From NCBI GenBank assembly GCA_035293245.1, contig DATDOO010000217.1, positions 1 to 8,455 on the forward strand: 8,455 nt of DNA, written 5' to 3'. The first letter of the stretch is position 1; every line of letters starts with the position of its first letter. Origin of the DNA: DATDOO01 sp035293245. Its GTDB lineage: Bacteria; Pseudomonadota; Gammaproteobacteria; Methylococcales; Methylococcaceae. Both the position numbers and the translations under genes were made by a program. This document shows positions 1 through 6,458 of the stretch, piece by piece. The notes beneath the pieces were generated by a model. That model was not told where the DNA came from and did not search any database. It saw only the letters and a list, made by a program, of their open reading frames with translations.

Positions 1-10
1 AATGCGGATG

Positions 11-98
<88 letters not shown>

Positions 99-110
99 CG
101 GAACGTGCGT

Positions 111-139
111 AGAATAAGGACAGCTTCCATTCAAGTCAA
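111..139 (-). promoter_or_regulatory. sigma70-type promoter of tRNA-Leu
   Basis: Read on the minus strand, TTGACT (134-139) is followed after 17 bases by TATTCT (111-116), a good match to the -35/-10 consensus at ideal spacing. The predicted start lies a few bases further, leaving a short GC-containing leader before the mature tRNA 5' end at 97. This is the layout expected for a stable-RNA promoter. No equally good plus-strand promoter for rnr is visible in the 112-base divergent gap. Confidence 0.65.
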
Positions 140-209
140 GGACAACCGCCATGCGGCTCGATGCCCCCTCTTTTCCAGCCCCTGTCGTCGCAAGGCGGAG
201 TAGTTTTCT

Positions 210-2498
210 ATGAGCCCGCGCAAGAACCATTCCGGCAACGGTTTCCGTTTCGACGACCCCTACGCCGCGCGCGAGGGGCAAAAATACGCCCGGCCCATTC
301 CCAGCCGCGAGCTTATTCTGCAGGCGTTAAGCGAGCAGGGCGCGCCGCTGGCGTTCGACGGCCTGGCCGAACTGCTCGGCGTCCGCGATGAGGAAGACCT
401 GACCGCCCTGGAGCGCCGCCTCAACGCCATGGAGCGCGACGGCCAGTTGCTGCGCAACCGCCGGCAGCGCTATTGCGTGGTCAACCAGCGCGATTTGCTG
501 GCCGGGCGGGTCATCGCCCACCCGGACGGTTTCGGTTTCCTGCGTCCCGACGAGGGCGGCGAGGACGTGTTCCTCTCGCCGCGCGAGATGCGCGTCCTGA
601 TGCACAACGACCGCGCCGTGGTCAGCATCCGCGGTCTGGACCGGCGCGGCCGGCCGGAAGGCGCGGTGACCGAGGTGCTGGAGCACAACACCCAGCAGGT
701 GGTAGGAAGGCTGTTCCTGGACAACGGCGTGGCCGTGGTGGAGCCGGGCAGCAAGTACCTGACCCACGACGTGCACATCCCTCCGGACGGCCTCAACGGC
801 GCGGGCCACGGGCAGATCGTGGTGGCACGCATCGTCGAGCAGCCGGGCAAACACAACCCGCCCATCGGCCACATCGTCGAGGTGCTGGGCGAGCACTTGG
901 CGCCCGGCATGGAGATCGAAATCGCCCTGCGCGGCTACGACCTGCCGCACCGCTGGCCGGACGCGGTGCTGGAGGAAATCGCCCCGCTGCACCCGCAAGT
1001 GAGCGAAGAAGACAAGGAAGGCCGGGTGGACTTACGCGACCTGCCGCTGGTGACCATCGACGGCGAGGACGCCCGCGACTTCGACGACGCGGTGTACTGC
1101 GAGCGCACCGCGAAAGGCTGGAAGCTGGTGGTGGCCATCGCCGACGTGTCCCACTACGTGCACCCGGACACGGCGCTGGATCAGGAGGCCTACAAGCGCG
1201 GCACCTCGGTGTACTTCCCCGAGCGCGTCATCCCCATGCTGCCGGAAATCCTCTCCAATGGCCTGTGCTCCATCAATCCGGGCGAAGACCGGCTGTGCAT
1301 GGCCTGCGAGATGCACGTCGACCGTGCGGGCGAAGTCTACCGCTCGCGCTTCTTCGACGCCGTGATGCACTCCCACGCGCGCCTGACCTATACCGAAGTG
1401 GCGCGTGTCCTGGTCGACCAGGACCCGGAAGCACGCACGCGCCGCAAGACCCTGCTCAAGCCCCTGCAAGCGCTGCACGACCTGTATCACGCCTTGCGCA
1501 GCCAGCGCGAGCGGCGCGGGGCGATCGACTTCGACACCCAGGAAACCAAGATCGTTTTCGGCCCGGCGCGCAAGATCGAGCGCATCGTGCCGGTGACGCG
1601 CAACGACGCGCACAAGCTGATCGAGGAGTGCATGATTCTCGCCAATACGGCGGCGGCGCGCTTCCTGCAAAAGAACAAGATGCCCCATGTGCAGCGCATG
1701 CACGAAGGGCCGACGGAGGAAAAACTGGCCGACCTGCGCGCTTTCCTCGGCGAGGTCGGCCTGCATTTGCGCGGCGGCGACAAGCCGGAGCCGGAGCATT
1801 ACGGCGAACTGATCAAGCGCATCGCCGGCCGTCCCGACGAACACCTGATCCAGACCGTGCTGCTGCGCTCCCTGTCCCAGGCGGTGTACAGCCCGGAACT
1901 CAAAGGCCACTTCGGCCTGGCGCTGGACGCCTACACCCACTTCACTTCGCCGATCCGCCGCTATCCGGATCTCCTGGTGCACCGCGCCATCCGCCACTGC
2001 CTGCAGGGAAAAAAGCCGGAGACCTACGAGCACTCGCGCAACGACATGATCTTCCTGGGGCAGCACTGCTCCAGCACCGAGCGGCGCGCCGACGAAGCCA
2101 CCCGCGACGTGGTCTCCTGGCTCAAGTGCGAGTACATGCAGGACAAGCTCGGCGAGGAATTCGAGGGCGTCATCACGGGCGTGACTTCCTTCGGTTTCTT
2201 CGTCGAACTCAAGGACATCTTCGTCGAAGGCCTGGTGCACGTCACCAGCCTGGGACAGGACTATTTCCATTTCGAGGCCGTCGGCCACCGCCTGCGCGGC
2301 GAGCGCAGCGGCAAGGTCTACCGGTTGGGCGATGCGGTGCGGGTGATCGTCGCCCGCGTCAACCTGGATGAAAAGAAAGTCGATTTCGAACTGGCCCAGC
2401 CCAAGGCGGCGGAAGCGCCCAAGAAAAAAAGTCGGCGCGGAGGACGCAGGAAAAAATTGCAGGAGAGCAATTTTTCACCGCCGAAGGCGGCCCGTTAG
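210..2498 (+). CDS. rnr: Ribonuclease R (3'-5' exoribonuclease)
   Basis: A 762-residue RNase II/R family enzyme that degrades structured RNA processively from the 3' end, in the cytosol, often in rRNA and mRNA quality control. Visible architecture: an N-terminal winged-helix region (about residues 30-95), two cold-shock/OB domains (about 98-250), the RNB catalytic domain (about 275-600), an S1 domain (about 650-731), and a short basic Lys/Arg tail. In the RNB domain IDGEDARDFDDA carries the metal-binding aspartates D284, D290, D292 and D293, with the same spacing as E. coli D272/D278/D280/D281. THFTSPIRRYPDL (about 576-588) is the second family signature. E. coli RNase R is 813 residues, so this one lacks only some tail length. 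The winged helix and S1 tail identify RNase R rather than RNase II. The ATG at 210 has GGCGGAG nine bases upstream. rlmB follows 32 bases downstream, the usual rnr-rlmB pairing. Confidence 0.97.
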   Translation: MSPRKNHSGNGFRFDDPYAAREGQKYARPIPSRELILQALSEQGAPLAFDGLAELLGVRDEEDLTALERRLNAMERDGQLLRNRRQRYCVVNQRDLLAGRVIAHPDGFGFLRPDEGGEDVFLSPREMRVLMHNDRAVVSIRGLDRRGRPEGAVTEVLEHNTQQVVGRLFLDNGVAVVEPGSKYLTHDVHIPPDGLNGAGHGQIVVARIVEQPGKHNPPIGHIVEVLGEHLAPGMEIEIALRGYDLPHRWPDAVLEEIAPLHPQVSEEDKEGRVDLRDLPLVTIDGEDARDFDDAVYCERTAKGWKLVVAIADVSHYVHPDTALDQEAYKRGTSVYFPERVIPMLPEILSNGLCSINPGEDRLCMACEMHVDRAGEVYRSRFFDAVMHSHARLTYTEVARVLVDQDPEARTRRKTLLKPLQALHDLYHALRSQRERRGAIDFDTQETKIVFGPARKIERIVPVTRNDAHKLIEECMILANTAAARFLQKNKMPHVQRMHEGPTEEKLADLRAFLGEVGLHLRGGDKPEPEHYGELIKRIAGRPDEHLIQTVLLRSLSQAVYSPELKGHFGLALDAYTHFTSPIRRYPDLLVHRAIRHCLQGKKPETYEHSRNDMIFLGQHCSSTERRADEATRDVVSWLKCEYMQDKLGEEFEGVITGVTSFGFFVELKDIFVEGLVHVTSLGQDYFHFEAVGHRLRGERSGKVYRLGDAVRVIVARVNLDEKKVDFELAQPKAAEAPKKKSRRGGRRKKLQESNFSPPKAAR

Positions 2499-2509
2499 GG
2501 TGCCGCACC

Positions 2510-2534
2510 AAGGATGTGCGGCATGAAAAAATGA
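2510..2534 (+). promoter_or_regulatory. Unusual rlmB translation start region
   Basis: The best Shine-Dalgarno here, AAGGA (2510-2514), is eight bases before an ATG at 2523. That ATG opens a frame of only two codons (AAA AAA) before TGA at 2532-2534. This TGA overlaps the first good rlmB ATG (2531-2533) as ATGA, and the rlmB ATG has no well-spaced Shine-Dalgarno of its own. A six-A run (2526-2531) lies between. Termination-reinitiation, a -1 slip on the A run, or a missing A in the sequence would each connect the strong site to rlmB. A GTG at 2516 in the rlmB frame is too close to AAGGA to be convincing. Confidence 0.4.
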
Positions 2535-3292
2535 GCGGCAAAAGCCGCAGCCTCGTCTTCGGCCTGCACGCCGCGCGCAGCGCGCTGGAGCACGCGCCGG
2601 AAAACGTGGTGCGCGCCTGGCTGTCCGGGCGTGAGGACCAGCGCATCGCCCCGCTGCTGGAGATGCTGAAAGCGCGGGGCATCCCGGTCGAATTCCCCGA
2701 CCGCAAGCGCCTGGACCGCATGGCCGACGGCCAGCCGCACCAGGGTGTGGCTTTGGAAGTCGTCCTGCCGCCGGAGCGCGGCGAGAGCGAGTTGTTCCAG
2801 GCGCTGCAAGATGCCCCCGCGCCGGCCCTCCTATTGGTACTCGACCAGGTGCAGGACCCGCACAACCTCGGCGCGTGCCTCAGGAGCGCCGACGCCACCG
2901 GCGCGCTGGGCGTTGTCGTACCCCGCGACCAGTCCGTGGGGCTCACCCCCACTGTTTGCAAGGTGGCGAGCGGCGCGGCGGAAACCGTACCCTTGTACCG
3001 CGTCACCAACCTGGCGCGCACCCTGCGCGAACTGAAGGACGCAGGCCTGTGGATCGTCGGCGCGGCGGGCGAAGCGGAGCGCACGGCCTATGAAACCGAC
3101 CTCACCATGCCTTTGGCGCTGGTCATGGGCGCGGAAGGCAAAGGCCTGCGCCGCCTGACCCGCGAATACAGCGATCTTCTGGTCAAACTGCCCATGTTGG
3201 GCCGGGTGGAAAGCCTCAACCTCTCCGTGGCGACGGGGGTGCTGCTTTACGAAGTGCTCAGGCAGCGGGCGGCGGCGGTGAAGAAATGTTGA
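2531..3292 (+). CDS. rlmB: 23S rRNA (guanosine-2'-O-)-methyltransferase RlmB
   Basis: A 253-residue SpoU/TrmH-type SPOUT methyltransferase that 2'-O-methylates G2251 (E. coli numbering) in the peptidyl-transferase P loop of 23S rRNA, using S-adenosylmethionine. The N-terminal substrate-binding domain (about 1-80) begins SLVFGLHAARSALE, as in E. coli RlmB. The knotted C-terminal domain shows the three family motifs: DPHNLGACLRSA (about 109-120), ALVMGAEGKGLRRLTRE (about 196-212) and ESLNLSVATG (about 227-236). E. coli RlmB is 243 residues. I chose ATG 2531 because the match to RlmB starts just after it; an in-frame GTG at 2516 would add five residues. It lies 32 bases after rnr and is probably co-transcribed with it. 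I see no convincing terminator after it: the CGTCC/GGACG stem at 3324-3336 has no T tract. Confidence 0.95.
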   Translation: MSGKSRSLVFGLHAARSALEHAPENVVRAWLSGREDQRIAPLLEMLKARGIPVEFPDRKRLDRMADGQPHQGVALEVVLPPERGESELFQALQDAPAPALLLVLDQVQDPHNLGACLRSADATGALGVVVPRDQSVGLTPTVCKVASGAAETVPLYRVTNLARTLRELKDAGLWIVGAAGEAERTAYETDLTMPLALVMGAEGKGLRRLTREYSDLLVKLPMLGRVESLNLSVATGVLLYEVLRQRAAAVKKC

Positions 3293-3578
3293 GGATAACT
3301 ACCGGATCAATCCTTTCGCTACCCGTCCGCTGGACGTTCGCACGTATTCCAGGCGGGAAAAGTGGAATCACGTTCTTCGCGGGTTCATGTGCCGGACCAA
3401 AGTCTAAGCGGGATCCAACGCTCGGGGTAACCGGTTGCCGGAGGGGCCGAAATCCAGTGTAGTGTCGACGCAAGAGGGTGCATTGTTCGCGACCCATGCG
3501 CTTCGTACCTCAGCGCGTCTACGGCTCTTGTCGCCCACGATACTGAGAGTTGCCAAACCGGAAGGCTTCCCCTAGACT
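3293..3578. other. Gene-free stretch between rlmB and the M23 peptidase gene
   Basis: About 286 bases without a supportable gene. It is somewhat less GC-rich than its neighbours. The short frames on either strand have atypical composition and no recognisable motifs. A small stem (CGTCC/GGACG, 3324-3336) without a T tract follows rlmB, and a promoter-like pair lies at the far end (3550-3578). No tRNA, transposon end or repeat was seen. Confidence 0.6.
3550..3578 (+). promoter_or_regulatory. Candidate promoter for the M23 peptidase-anmK pair
   Basis: TTGCCA (3550-3555) and TAGACT (3573-3578) are separated by 17 bases, matching five and four of six positions of the sigma70 hexamers. Transcription would start around 3585. 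That would favour the downstream TTG at 3609 over TTG 3579 as the peptidase start. It is the best promoter candidate in this gap, but is judged by eye only. Confidence 0.35.
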
Positions 3579-4919
3579 TTGATCCATGGATGGAAATCGA
3601 ATCCGGTTTTGACGACCAAGCGCCACCATCACTGGGTGTGGAAGCGAGCCCTGCTGGGTGGCGCTCTGGCCACATTAGCAGCGAGCGGCAGCTACGCGCT
3701 GATTGCTACGAATGACGAGGGCGCCCGCCTTTCGCCCGAAGGGCGTCTCCTTTACCCCATCTCCCTGCCCACCCAGATTCCCGGCGTGGATGCCTATCCG
3801 GAAATCGGCGAAGAACAGGAAGGCTGGCTGGATCTGCAGATCCGCAAAGGCGAAACGCTGGCGGAAATTTTCTCCGACTTCGGCGTGGATGCCGGCGAGC
3901 TACACGAGCTTCTCAACGTCAATTTCGTCTCCGGCGAACTGCGCAACCTGTCCCCAGGCCATGCCCTGAAGCTGAAGATCGCTCCCGGCGGTCATATCGA
4001 CCAGTTGGTCTATCAGCAGTCCCCTTCCGAGCAGATCGAGATCAGCCGCGAAGGCGAAGGCTTCAGCGCGCAGAAGGTCGCGCGCCACATCGAACGCGAA
4101 CTGACCCGCGCCAGCGCCACCATTCACAACTCGCTGTTCCAGGACGGCAAGGACGCAGGGCTGACCGACCGGCTCATCCTGCAACTGGCGAAAATCTTCG
4201 AGTACGACATCGATTTCGCGTTGGATTTGCAGGACGGCGATCACTTCACCGTCGTTTACGAAACCCTGTACCTGAACGGCGAGCAGATCGGCGCCGGCGA
4301 CATCCTGGCCGCCGAATTCATCAACCAGGGCAAGGTGCACCGCGCCTACCGCTACACCGACGAGAACGGCCGCGTCGATTACTTCGGCGAAAACGGCCAA
4401 AGCCCGCAAAAGGCCTTCCTGCGCACACCGGTGGAGTTTTCCCGCATCACGTCCCTGTTCAGTTTGGCGCGCAAGCATCCGGTGCTCAACACCATCCGCG
4501 CCCACAAGGGCGTGGACTACGCCGCGCCGACCGGCACGCCGATCCGCGCCACCGGCAAAGGCAAGATCGCCTTTTTGGGCACGCAAAGCGGCTACGGCAA
4601 CGTGGTCGTTATCGAACACGGCCGCCAGTACAGCACGCTGTACGGCCATTTGTCGCGCTTCAACCACCAGTTCCGCAAGGGCGGCGAGGTCAAGCAGGGC
4701 GACGTGATCGGCTACGTCGGCCAGACGGGTCTGGCCACCGGCCCACACCTGCATTACGAATTCCGCGTCAACGGCGAGCACAAGGACCCCCTCACGGTGG
4801 CCCTGCCCCAGGCCGAGCCGCTGAGCGGCAAGTTGCTGAGCGCGTTCAAGCAGCACACCCAATTGCTGGTCGGGCAACTGAACCGCTTCCGCGACATTTC
4901 GGTCGCGCAGCACGACTGA
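3579..4919 (+). CDS. M23 family peptidoglycan metalloendopeptidase (MepM/OapA-like)
   Basis: A 446-residue envelope protein expected to cut peptide cross-links in murein, near E. coli MepM (440 residues) in length and layout. A short basic N-terminus leads into a hydrophobic segment (about residues 24-43), a likely membrane anchor or uncleaved signal. Residues about 82-135 (GWLDLQIRKGETLAEIFSDF onward) form a LysM/OapA-like module, followed by a Csd3-like middle region and a C-terminal M23 (LytM) domain (about 300-405). Zinc ligands by family pattern are H309 and D313 (HKGVD) and H392 (HLH), with H357 (YGHLS) and H390 as catalytic histidines, so the enzyme appears intact. The start is uncertain: no ATG is in frame, and the choices are TTG 3579, TTG 3609 (10 residues shorter, still keeping the anchor) and, less likely, GTG 3636. 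None has a good Shine-Dalgarno. anmK starts 16 bases after its stop. The exact bond cleaved cannot be told from sequence. Confidence 0.9.
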   Translation: MIHGWKSNPVLTTKRHHHWVWKRALLGGALATLAASGSYALIATNDEGARLSPEGRLLYPISLPTQIPGVDAYPEIGEEQEGWLDLQIRKGETLAEIFSDFGVDAGELHELLNVNFVSGELRNLSPGHALKLKIAPGGHIDQLVYQQSPSEQIEISREGEGFSAQKVARHIERELTRASATIHNSLFQDGKDAGLTDRLILQLAKIFEYDIDFALDLQDGDHFTVVYETLYLNGEQIGAGDILAAEFINQGKVHRAYRYTDENGRVDYFGENGQSPQKAFLRTPVEFSRITSLFSLARKHPVLNTIRAHKGVDYAAPTGTPIRATGKGKIAFLGTQSGYGNVVVIEHGRQYSTLYGHLSRFNHQFRKGGEVKQGDVIGYVGQTGLATGPHLHYEFRVNGEHKDPLTVALPQAEPLSGKLLSAFKQHTQLLVGQLNRFRDISVAQHD

Positions 4920-4935
4920 TTCCTCCCCCGCCAGC

Positions 4936-6057
4936 ATGAGCGCGGACAGCGCGCCGGAGTTTTACGTCGGGCTGATGTCCGGCACCAGTCTGGACGGCAT
5001 CGATGCGGCGCTGGTGCGCTTCGAGCGTGAGCGACCTTTTCTGGAAGCGAGCCACTACCATCCCTTCCCGGCGGCACTGCGCGAACGTCTCGTCGCGCTG
5101 ATTCTTTCTCCTTCGGTCGATTGGGACGCGCTCGGCCAAGTCGACGCCGAACTGGGCGAGTTGTTCGCCGCCTGCGTAAATTGCCTGTTGGAGCGGCATC
5201 CGCCGGCCGCGCCGGTCCAGGCCATCGGCAGCCACGGCCTGACCGTGCGCCATCAAACATCCGGCCCGCATCCCTTTTCGCTGCAAATCGGCGACCCCAA
5301 CCGCATCGTCCAGGCCACCGGCATCGCCACCGTGGCCGACTTCCGCCGCCGCGACATGGCCGCCGGAGGGCAAGGCGCGCCTTTGGCGCCTGCCTTTCAC
5401 GCGGCGGTGTTCCGCAGCGCGGCGGAGAAGCGGGTGGTGCTCAATCTGGGCGGCATCGCCAACATCACCGTGCTGCCCGCCGCCCCTGCACAGCCGGTTT
5501 TCGGCTTCGACACCGGCCCCGCTAACGGATTGCTGGATTGCTGGATGCAACGGCACATGGGCCGGACGTACGACACGGGCGGCGCTTGGGCCGCCCAGGG
5601 CAGGGTTCTTTCCGACTTGCTGCAGGCGCTGTTGGACGAGCCTTACTTCTCCCTGCCGCCGCCGAAAAGCACCGGCAAGGAACTATTCAATCCGGGCTGG
5701 CTGGACGGAAAACTCCGCGATTTCGCCGCGGCGAGTCCGGTGGACGTGCAGGCCACGCTGGCGGAACTCACGGCGTTCAGCGTCGCGCAGGCGATTCGGC
5801 AGTACGCAGCGGACACCGGCCGCCTATTGGTTTGCGGCGGCGGGGCGCACAATGCGGACCTCTTGCGCCGATTGCGCTCGCACCTGGCGTGCCCGGTGGA
5901 ATCGACTGAAAGTCTCGGTGTCGCGCCGGACTGGGTGGAGGCGATGGCTTTCGCCTGGCTGGCGCGGCGTACGCTGCGCGGGCAGCCCGGGAATCTGCAG
6001 GAAGTGACCGGGGCCAAGGCCCCGGTCGTTCTGGGTGGAATTTATCCGGCGTCTTAG
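4936..6057 (+). CDS. anmK: Anhydro-N-acetylmuramic acid kinase
   Basis: A 373-residue cytosolic kinase of peptidoglycan recycling. It hydrolyses the 1,6-anhydro ring and phosphorylates anhydro-MurNAc with ATP to give MurNAc-6-phosphate. It belongs to the sugar kinase/Hsp70/actin fold. Family motifs in order: YVGLMSGTSLDGIDAALV near the N-terminus (nucleotide phosphate loop), IGSHGLTVRH (about 97-106), NLGGIANITVLP (about 170-181), FDTGPANGLLD (about 191-201, with D192 the likely catalytic base), KSTGKELFNPGWLD (about 244-257), VCGGGAHNADLLRRL (about 299-313) and PDWVEAMAFAWLA (about 331-343). E. coli AnmK is 369 residues, so this is full length. ATG 4936 gives the expected N-terminus but has no clear Shine-Dalgarno, so translation may depend on coupling to the upstream peptidase gene. 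Its stop overlaps that of convergent erpA, and its 3' end contains a strong hairpin. Confidence 0.97.
   Translation: MSADSAPEFYVGLMSGTSLDGIDAALVRFERERPFLEASHYHPFPAALRERLVALILSPSVDWDALGQVDAELGELFAACVNCLLERHPPAAPVQAIGSHGLTVRHQTSGPHPFSLQIGDPNRIVQATGIATVADFRRRDMAAGGQGAPLAPAFHAAVFRSAAEKRVVLNLGGIANITVLPAAPAQPVFGFDTGPANGLLDCWMQRHMGRTYDTGGAWAAQGRVLSDLLQALLDEPYFSLPPPKSTGKELFNPGWLDGKLRDFAAASPVDVQATLAELTAFSVAQAIRQYAADTGRLLVCGGGAHNADLLRRLRSHLACPVESTESLGVAPDWVEAMAFAWLARRTLRGQPGNLQEVTGAKAPVVLGGIYPAS
6006..6027. terminator. Strong GC hairpin in the 3' end of anmK, possible bidirectional terminator
   Basis: GACCGGGGCC (6006-6015) and GGCCCCGGTC (6018-6027) form a perfect 10-bp inverted repeat around AA. The inner pairs would open to give a normal loop. 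It lies inside the anmK coding sequence, 27 bases before the TAG, and also 26 bases beyond the erpA stop on the other strand. There is no other hairpin and no spacer between these convergent genes. Neither side has a T tract, so factor-independent termination is doubtful. Transcript pausing or 3'-end protection is also possible. Confidence 0.35.
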
Positions 6058-6389
6058 CCGCAGGAAAACGACGAGCCGCAGCCGCAGGTCGTTTTGGCGT
6101 TGGGATTTTTGATGACGAACTGTGCGCCGGACAGGTCGTCCTTGTAGTCGATTTCCGCGCCGGTCAGGTACTGGATGCTCATGGCATCGATCAGCACGGT
6201 CACGCCGTTTTTCACGACCGTCGTGTCGTCCTCGGCGACTTCCTCGTCGAAAGTGAAGCCGTACTGAAAGCCGGAGCAGCCGCCGCCGCTGACATAAACG
6301 CGCAGCTTCAGTTGGTCGTTGCCTTCTTCGGCGATCAGTTCGCTGACCTTGGATGCCGCCGCGTCGGTGAAGACAATGGGTTCCTGCAT
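6054..6389 (-). CDS. erpA: Iron-sulfur cluster insertion protein ErpA (A-type carrier)
   Basis: A 111-residue A-type (IscA/HesB) Fe-S carrier that passes clusters to apoproteins in the cytosol; E. coli ErpA (114 residues) is needed for isoprenoid synthesis and respiration. The cluster-binding cysteines are C38 (SGGGCSGFQYGF) and C102/C104 (TCGCGSSF). The N-terminal strand PIVFTDAAASKV and the segment FVIKNPNAKT before CxC favour ErpA over IscA. The C-terminus carries an additional cysteine, C110 (SFSCG), which E. coli ErpA does not have as far as I recall. The ATG at 6387-6389 follows a GAGAG ribosome site. No other Fe-S assembly gene is in the window. The gene lies 69 bases downstream of argC on the same strand, with its own promoter-like sequence in that gap. 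It converges on anmK: its TAA (6054-6056) shares two bases with the anmK TAG (6055-6057). Confidence 0.95.
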   Translation of the reverse strand: MQEPIVFTDAAASKVSELIAEEGNDQLKLRVYVSGGGCSGFQYGFTFDEEVAEDDTTVVKNGVTVLIDAMSIQYLTGAEIDYKDDLSGAQFVIKNPNAKTTCGCGSSFSCG

Positions 6390-6424
6390 GATAGTTCTCT
6401 CAAGTCAAAGGAAAGACGGATTGG

Positions 6425-6453
6425 ATTATCTATTTACCAAGTAAATAGATCAA
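6425..6453 (-). promoter_or_regulatory. Candidate erpA promoter containing a palindromic operator
   Basis: On the minus strand TTGATC (6448-6453) and GATAAT (6425-6430) are exactly 17 bases apart, a good sigma70 layout with a leader of about 30 bases before the erpA ATG. A perfect 10-bp inverted repeat, ATCTATTTAC and GTAAATAGAT around three bases (6428-6450), fills the spacer and enters both hexamers. A dimeric regulator bound there would block RNA polymerase. I cannot match it to a known IscR, Fur or ArgR box. It could instead act as an RNA hairpin after argC, but no T tract follows. Confidence 0.5.
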
Positions 6454-6458
6454 CAAAT

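Noticed and set aside
473..2371. Long plus-strand frame inside rnr, and a 418-codon minus-strand frame at 1032-2288
   Set aside because: Both are low-complexity Arg/Ala/Gly- or Val/Ala/His-rich shadows of rnr caused by high GC codon usage. They have no motifs, and rnr itself is unmistakable.
3324..3336. Small stem CGTCC/GGACG after rlmB as a terminator
   Set aside because: Only five base pairs with a three-base loop and no T tract after it.
3385..3675. 96-codon minus-strand frame across the gap before the M23 gene
   Set aside because: No motif, no good ribosome site, and it overlaps the start of a solid plus-strand gene. Too weak to call.
3900..4937. 345-codon minus-strand frame opposite the M23 peptidase gene
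   Set aside because: Antisense shadow with no recognisable domain. The plus-strand protein has intact zinc and catalytic residues.
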